Program-made: the position numbers and the translations under genes
Assembly (NCBI GenBank): GCA_036362985.1
Contig: JAYGXS010000003.1
Coordinates: forward strand, 41,058,162-41,122,161
Reading direction: 5' to 3'
Length of the DNA: 64,000 bases
Source: Ligula intestinalis
Lineage: Eukaryota > Platyhelminthes > Cestoda > Diphyllobothriidea > Diphyllobothriidae
Notes under the pieces: generated by a model
The model's input: only the letters and a program-made list of their open reading frames with translations
Told to the model about the DNA's origin: nothing
The model's database searches: none
Shown: positions 58,893-64,000 of the stretch, piece by piece
Layout: each line of letters begins with the position of its first letter
Position numbering within the stretch: the stretch's first letter is position 1

Positions 58893-59469
58893 GTGGTATA
58901 GCACAACGTGGTCTTTGTCTGCTTGGGCCAGCGTGGGGTATGCTGCGGTGGCAAACCGCTGAAGGTCCTGGGCGTATACTTTGGGTTGTTCCATTACTTT
59001 GGGTTGGCGATGCATGAGTCCTTCAATCGCTTCTGCTAGCGATAGTGTAGGGCGAAGCAGGGTTCCAACCTAGCACATAAAACCTCTAATTGGGTGTCTG
59101 CTGACAGGCCAGCGTCCAGTGCTTTGCCTAGCTCTTTCAGTCCCAAAGCTTTCATTAAAGCCCGGCTTCGATCTTTTGGGTTTATTTCTTGTAGATAAAA
59201 TCGAGATCTTTTAAGTTATGCTTGGAAGTCTTCCCGTGCTTCGTATTTTGGATCTTGTATCTGTGGGGACGCCTGATGATTTTGATATGTCGTGTTCGTT
59301 TCTGGCGTGTTTGTCACTGTCGCTGCCACCACTGTAGCGCCCGAGCACGTAGATTCCTCCGTCTGGATGGTTTCCTCCGGTATAACAGCTATATTAACTT
59401 CTTCAGCTTTAGCCACCGGCTTCTGTACGTCCTCGATCACACTAGAATCGTCATTAGTCATTGCAAATG

Positions 59470-59758
59470 ATCACAAAGTAATAATCCCAGGTAGGTATAG
59501 TGTATGAAGGTTTATTGTATAAGTACAGATGCTGTTAGGAAGAATGTGTAAGGGCAATGCACAGATCAGTAAAACACTCAAGACTGGTGATCCGGGAAGG
59601 TGGAGTCGGAATCCACCACCGGGGAGCGAAGCAAGTCCGTTGTTACGTGTAGTTAAACAAAGACAGAGCAAGGAACCTTTGTACGTCTCTCTTCTCGAGG
59701 CCGGTCCTTTGTGTCCCACTCTGGTTAAACAAACCCAGGGTCAGCTCTGTTTGCTACA
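59470..59758 (-). repeat. 5' LTR of Ty3 element 2
   Basis: Partner of about 54366-54652. The gag start codon lies about nine bases beyond its inner edge at 59461, leaving almost no leader, so the inner edge may be placed slightly wrong. Confidence 0.8.
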
Positions 59759-61132
59759 CAGGTAGGGTCGCTACACCGGGAGAAAACTGAAATTGGCCAA
59801 TCAGGCCTCGTCCTCCGCACCTTCGTAACCGATTGGTTCTTCTGTCTCTAGAAGGGCAATCAGGTACAGGGGGTGAGTTCAGGGAGGAGATGTTAAATAG
59901 TAAAATTCATTACACTGCCCGCTCCTGTAGGACCAATGTCCCATCGGTAAGCTGTTCAGAAACTGCGGCGTCGAGCGGAATGCCTGGACTGCCATCTGGG
60001 GGTATTTCAACCGTACGGGATATCGGGAGGGCCGAAGAAGCAATCAACGAAGAAGGATCAGGGAACTCGGAGAGGGGATCTGAGGGAGAAGGTGGCGTAG
60101 GGAACGGAGTGACCACGGGAAGGGAGGCGAGAGGAGGATGGTCAATGGAGGGGACTGATGACTCGGAAGGGGGAAACACAGGTAAGTCGGTGTCGACGAA
60201 CCTGTCGGGAGTATCATCCGAATCAGGTGGCCTAAGTTTGTTGAAATGAGCAGCAAAGGTGGGGCTGTTGGGATCGTCCGACGTCTGGAGCATACAGAGC
60301 ACCTCCGAGGAGACTTCAACCACATCGAAGGGTCCAATCCAATGGGACGTGAACTTGTCATTTGATCCGCTGAGCAGTCGACCCTGGTACCAGAAAACCT
60401 TGTCACCAGGCTGGTAGGGAGCACCATGGGCCCAACGATTGAAGTGATCCTTTTGCTGCTGATAGGCCGTAGCAAGGCAAGTGCGAGCGAGCTCATGCGC
60501 ATGATGGAGATTGTCTCACAACTACCACACAAAATCGTTGGGCCGTGCACGTGGCGGGAGTGGAAGGGGACAGCTTGAATCTAGAGGCAGACGTACCTCG
60601 CAACCGTACATCAGGGCAAAGGGGTATGGCCCGTGGACGAGTGGGTGGCAGACCGGTATGCGAGCAGGCACTGCGGTAAAGCAATATCCCAAGTTTGACA
60701 AGGGAAGCTGTTCATGAACGACTGAATTAACACTTTAAGCGTGCGATTTGTGCGCTCCACCTGTCCATTACCCTGCGGATGCCAAGGGGTAGACCGAGAC
60801 TTCCAAACGTGAAGAAGACCGCAAATGACACTAAATGAGATTCAAATTGAGAACCCCGATCCGAATGGAGTTGCTCGGAAACACCATGACGGCGGATCCA
60901 CTCGTTAAGGATATCACTTGCAACTACATTAGCGTCGGCCTTCGGGATGGGCACTGCCTCGCACCACTTGGTGAAAAAGTCGAAAAGCACAAGAATGTAG
61001 CGGTTTCCTTTCTATGTAGGGGAACAAAGGGCCCATCAGGTCTGCGACAACTTTCTCATTAGGATAGCCTGCCTGAATGGGCTGGAGCAGTGCACGATAG
61101 GAAGGGTTAGGGCTCCTGACCTCCGTGCAAAC

Positions 61133-61141
61133 AGGACAGGT
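61133..61141. repeat. 9-bp target-site duplication, left
   Basis: AGGACAGGT, repeated at 61613-61621, flanks the RTE fragment inside the integrase zinc-site region. Confidence 0.75.
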
Positions 61142-61612
61142 ACTTACTTGAACTTGTTGCGGCTGTGATAATGCCTGATCTACCCGGCCTCAATGATGTC
61201 ACGAACGGTACCTCTCCGTGCGTGGCGATTGGCGGCAGTGGATCTCCAAAGCTCCACCCAGTCCCTTCTCCAGTGACGGAGGCCGAAGATAGAAGGTCCA
61301 AGAACTGCTTCCATGTCTTGAGGCACAGTGTCTAGCCAAGTCTTCAGTTGCCCTCCTCTTCGACGTTTCCAGATGGGCTGCGGTGCCGGGTCGAGGGCAG
61401 CATAGGTAAGCTCGTGGGGCGGACGACGGAGAACGTGTCCAAACCATCTCAGTCGCCTTTCTTGAATGGCCTGAGATATCCTCGTGATACGATCGCAGCG
61501 GATGCGGACTGTCTCATTTGAGATGACGTCGCCATACTTAACTCGCAGGATCGTCCTCAGGCACTGGTGGTCAAAGACCTCCAGTCTTCGCTCATCTTCA
61601 GCGCGCACAGAG
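61142..61612 (-). mobile_element. RTE LINE 3' fragment inserted in Ty3 integrase
   Basis: 471 bases. The minus-strand reading has RAEDERRLEVFDHQCLR, ERRLRWFGHVLRRPP, WKRRRGGQLKTWLDTV and RGTVRDIIEAG, ending at a stop, then the same 3' tail as the RTE at 45262. This frame is open over its whole length, so the fragment is younger than copies A and B. Confidence 0.92.
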
Positions 61613-64000
61613 AGGACAGGTGTTACAGATATCCTGAATGATGTGGCGTTGATTTGGCCACCAAAACCTCTGCCTTGCGGCAACGTCAGTGCGAGCTTGG
61701 CCTGCGTGACCCAAGTCACTGTGGAGGTGCTAAAGTATGGGGTTAATTGTGTCGTGAGGTAAGACCAAACGGCGGGGGTCAGTATCGGAATATTGGAGAT
61801 AAAGAACGTCATCGCAGAGGCAAAGGCTGTTCCATGCTGACCAAAGGCAGCGAGTTTCTCAGCTGGAGCCCCTCATTTCCTTACTTGACGGTTTCGAAGC
61901 AACGATGCGAAGTCGATCGTAGATCAAAGATATATATGGGTCTGTGGCTTGGGCTGAAACCCAATGTGAGCCATTCGAATTTCCAATTGCAATGGCAGCC
62001 ACTGGGACGTCTGGTAACGATGGGGTTCGTGCCCGACGAGACAGGGCGTCTGCGTTTTGGTGTTTCTTACCGGCGCGATGCAAGACCGTGTAGGAGTATT
62101 CAGAGAGGTCTGTCTGTCACCGAGCGTATTGGCCAGTTGGGTCCTTGAAGTTTTCTAACCAGTGCAGCGCCTGATGGCCTGTGCGTATTATAAACGGTTT
62201 GCCAGCAAGATAGTGGTGGAACTTCTAAACAAAAGTCACAACGGCAAGAAGTTCTTTCCGAGTGGTAGAATTCGTTCGTTCGGTACTAGAGAGGGACTGG
62301 CTGGCAAAAAGGAGAGGATGCTCTTATCCGCTCGCCTGCTGCTGCGAAAGGACCGCCCTGATGGCCGCATCAGAAGCGTCAGTGTCCAAGATAAATAGAG
62401 GGGCTGAGTCCGAAATGTTGGGGAACGCAAACAGCGAGGGTGAGGTAAGGAGACGCTTGAGCTCTTGAAATGAGTCAGCACATTCCTTAGACCAGGTGAA
62501 CACGGCACCTTTGCCCAGAAGCCGATTTAAGGGGGTCGCGATACGCGCAAAATCTTTAATAAACCGGTGGTAATAGGAAGTCAGACCCAGGAAGCTACGC
62601 AGTTCAGAGACACACGTGGGCTGTGGCCAGTGTTGAATTTGCTCAGTTTTGGCGGGATCAGTCTTAACGCCGCTGGTAGAGATAATATGGCCCAAAAGGG
62701 GTACTGAGCTCTTCAAGAAGCAACATTTCGAAGAGTTAAGTTTAAGACCGACGGCCTGGAGACGATCAAAGATGGCCGGGAGATTGGTAAAATGGGACTC
62801 AACCGAGGACCCGTGGACGATGACATCATCCAGGTAAACAAGACACGCAGAGGGGCACAAATCTCTTAAGACCGACGCCATCAGGCGTTAAAAGTTCGCA
62901 GGCGCGTTCATCAACCCAAAAGGCATATTCTCAAACTCGTATAACCACGATGGGATGACAAAGGCAGTCTTCGGCCGATCTTTGGGCGCTAATTCTACCT
63001 GCCAGTAACTAGACTGTAAATCCAGCGTCGAGAAACAGGCAGCCCCGGCCGGCGCCTCCAAGTTACTGTCAATAAGAGGGAGGGGAAAAGAATATTTCAC
63101 CGTAACGGCATTCAACTTGCGGTAATTGACACAAAGTCATAAGAGCCATCTTTCTTTTTAACAAGAACAATAGGAGAGGCCCAAGGGGAAGACGATGGAC
63201 GAATTGCGCGCTTGGCCAGCATATCCTTAATGGCCTCCTCTAAATGCTTCTGGAAATGGACCGGTACCCGGTGAGGGGGTTGACGGAATGGCCTGGCCGA
63301 GCCCGTGTCAATGCTACGTTGTAGGATATTGGTTCTACCCAAGGGTTCACCATCCCATTCAAAAGTAGATGTGTTGCGACGGATTAGGTCACGCACAGCA
63401 GCTACCTGCTCGCCAGAGGTATCGGGTGAGTCAGGGACTAGACGCTCCAGATCGATCGGCCGAGGAAGAGTACAACATACTGACTCACACCTGGGCTGAT
63501 GCACTGAGGCGTTAGGAAAATTTATAGAGACCGTGGTCGTCGTTGACTTGAGCTGACAGGTAGCAAAGTCGACGCACAACCCATGAGCGTGGAGAACATT
63601 GGACCCTAGAATGCCTTGCCACTGAATGTCCGCACAAACATAAAAATGATGCGAAATTTGGAGGCGCCAAGATGAAGAAGAACGTCGATTAAACATGAGA
63701 AAGAAAGAGGCATGCCATTGGCAGCCACAAAACGAGGAAGTCGGTGGGAAACCTCGGCTTTACGAAGCCATGAAAGGGAGAAGCCATACGCGTTAAGTAA
63801 CAAACAAGCAGCTCCGGTATCGACAGAAAAAGTCACCTGCGTGTCAGCAACCAATACATCAATAATAGGAGCAGCAAACTCGGTATTGGATGAAACATAG
63901 GGCCCGGACAGGGACTCACTTGAAATTTGGGCAACCGATGCCTGACGACCGCGGGGAGGGCGAGTGAAATTTCGATAGTTCTGTGTTGCCACTGACCTAG

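Larger units (their letters stand above)
57896..59461 (-). pseudogene. Ty3 element 2 gag, interrupted
   Basis: It starts MTNDDSSVIEDVQKPVAKAE at 59461. After a stop at 59216 the capsid-like part continues: RALMKALGLKELGKALDAG, LAEAIEGLMHRQPK, YAQDLQRFATAAYPTLAQAD, up to 58902. It resumes after the PLE insert at 58381 with FVKGIINPDLKHSFLVQPP, then an Arg/Gly/Asn-rich tail. No CCHC zinc knuckle is seen. Capsid-type identity comes from position and the GIINPDLK block. Confidence 0.75.
54366..59758 (-). mobile_element. Ty3 LTR retrotransposon 2
   Basis: Order on the minus strand: LTR (59758 to about 59470), gag (59461-57896, interrupted by a PLE fragment), protease, RT, RNase H and integrase (about 57893-54780), purine tract (54665-54653), LTR (54652 to about 54366). 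LTRs start TGTAGCAAAC. The inner LTR boundary is uncertain. Pol has several in-frame stops, so it is inactive. It adjoins the 3' end of Ty3 element 3. Confidence 0.9.
59910..63992 (-). pseudogene. Ty3 element 3 pol
   Basis: Protease: DVLVADTQVTFSVDTGAA at about 63850. RT: RPSSSPWASPIVLVKKKDGS (63180), FSTLDLQSSYWQVELAP (63010), MPFGLMNAPANF (62920) and YLDDVIVH (62824-62835). Then comes RNase H ILDTDASDAAIRAVL (62375). NADALSRRAR marks the RNase H/integrase link (62050). Zinc-site CNTCPLC (61635) and CPVC (61130) flank the RTE insert. The integrase core has TKWCEAVPIPKAD and LHSDRGSQFES (60870). The tail is rich in Pro, Ser and Asp (60240-59910). Frame changes occur near 63120, 62890, 62330 and 60780. 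Confidence 0.88.
59760..64000 (-). mobile_element. Ty3 LTR retrotransposon 3, runs off window
   Basis: Protease, RT, RNase H and integrase on the minus strand, of a family clearly different from elements 1 and 2 (RT YLDDVIVH, protease VDTGAACLLLNAYG). Its gag and 5' LTR would lie beyond 64000. No LTR was found at the 3' side, where element 2 adjoins. It is interrupted by an RTE fragment at 61142-61612. Confidence 0.88.

Overview
The window looks like nuclear DNA of a parasitic flatworm, most likely a tapeworm with a large, repeat-rich genome. The evidence is two spliced animal genes with introns of 31-35 bp next to introns of several kb, plus the usual flatworm mix of retroelements: CR1/Jockey-like and RTE LINEs, Penelope-like elements (PLEs), Ty3 LTR elements and tRNA-derived SINEs. 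There are no operons, bacterial genes, CRISPR arrays or rRNA genes. A 400-base run of N shows this is an assembled scaffold. The species is inferred and cannot be read directly.

Two host genes can be rebuilt exon by exon, both on the minus strand. The first (25127 down to 19880) encodes a PPIL6-type cyclophilin in seven exons, 312 codons after allowing for one apparent single-base frameshift. The second (49295 down to 39659) encodes GDP-L-fucose synthase (GFUS/TSTA3) in five exons. Its last short exon is not found, and its third intron is 8 kb long and full of repeats. A third candidate gene of unknown identity has three consistent exons on the plus strand at 7686-8314.

The rest is mostly transposon debris. 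0.5-3.3 kb: a decayed CR1/Jockey-type LINE. 4.4-4.8 kb: a tRNA-derived SINE between two 90-bp direct repeats. 10.5-11.0 kb: a possible MITE. 12.3-15.7 kb: a longer copy of the same LINE clade. 16.8-18.6 kb: a 5'-truncated PLE with reverse transcriptase, GIY-YIG nuclease, inverted terminal segments and a hammerhead-ribozyme-like motif. 25.8-29.5 kb: a Ty3 element with both LTRs but no gag. 32.1-33.6 kb and 45.3-48.2 kb: two RTE LINEs. 34-35.2 kb: a diverged tandem repeat. 41-42.7 kb: PLE-terminal repeats, including a 39-bp-arm hairpin. 53.8-64 kb: a stack of Ty3 elements with nested PLE and RTE fragments, each flanked by a 9-bp duplication.

The mobile elements are all broken by stops, shifts or truncation. 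The most interesting points are the hammerhead-like core with its two diverged relatives, the very long hairpin beside one of them, the nested insertions with readable target-site duplications, the LTR element that lost gag between its LTR and protease, and the complete PPIL6 gene with its micro-introns.
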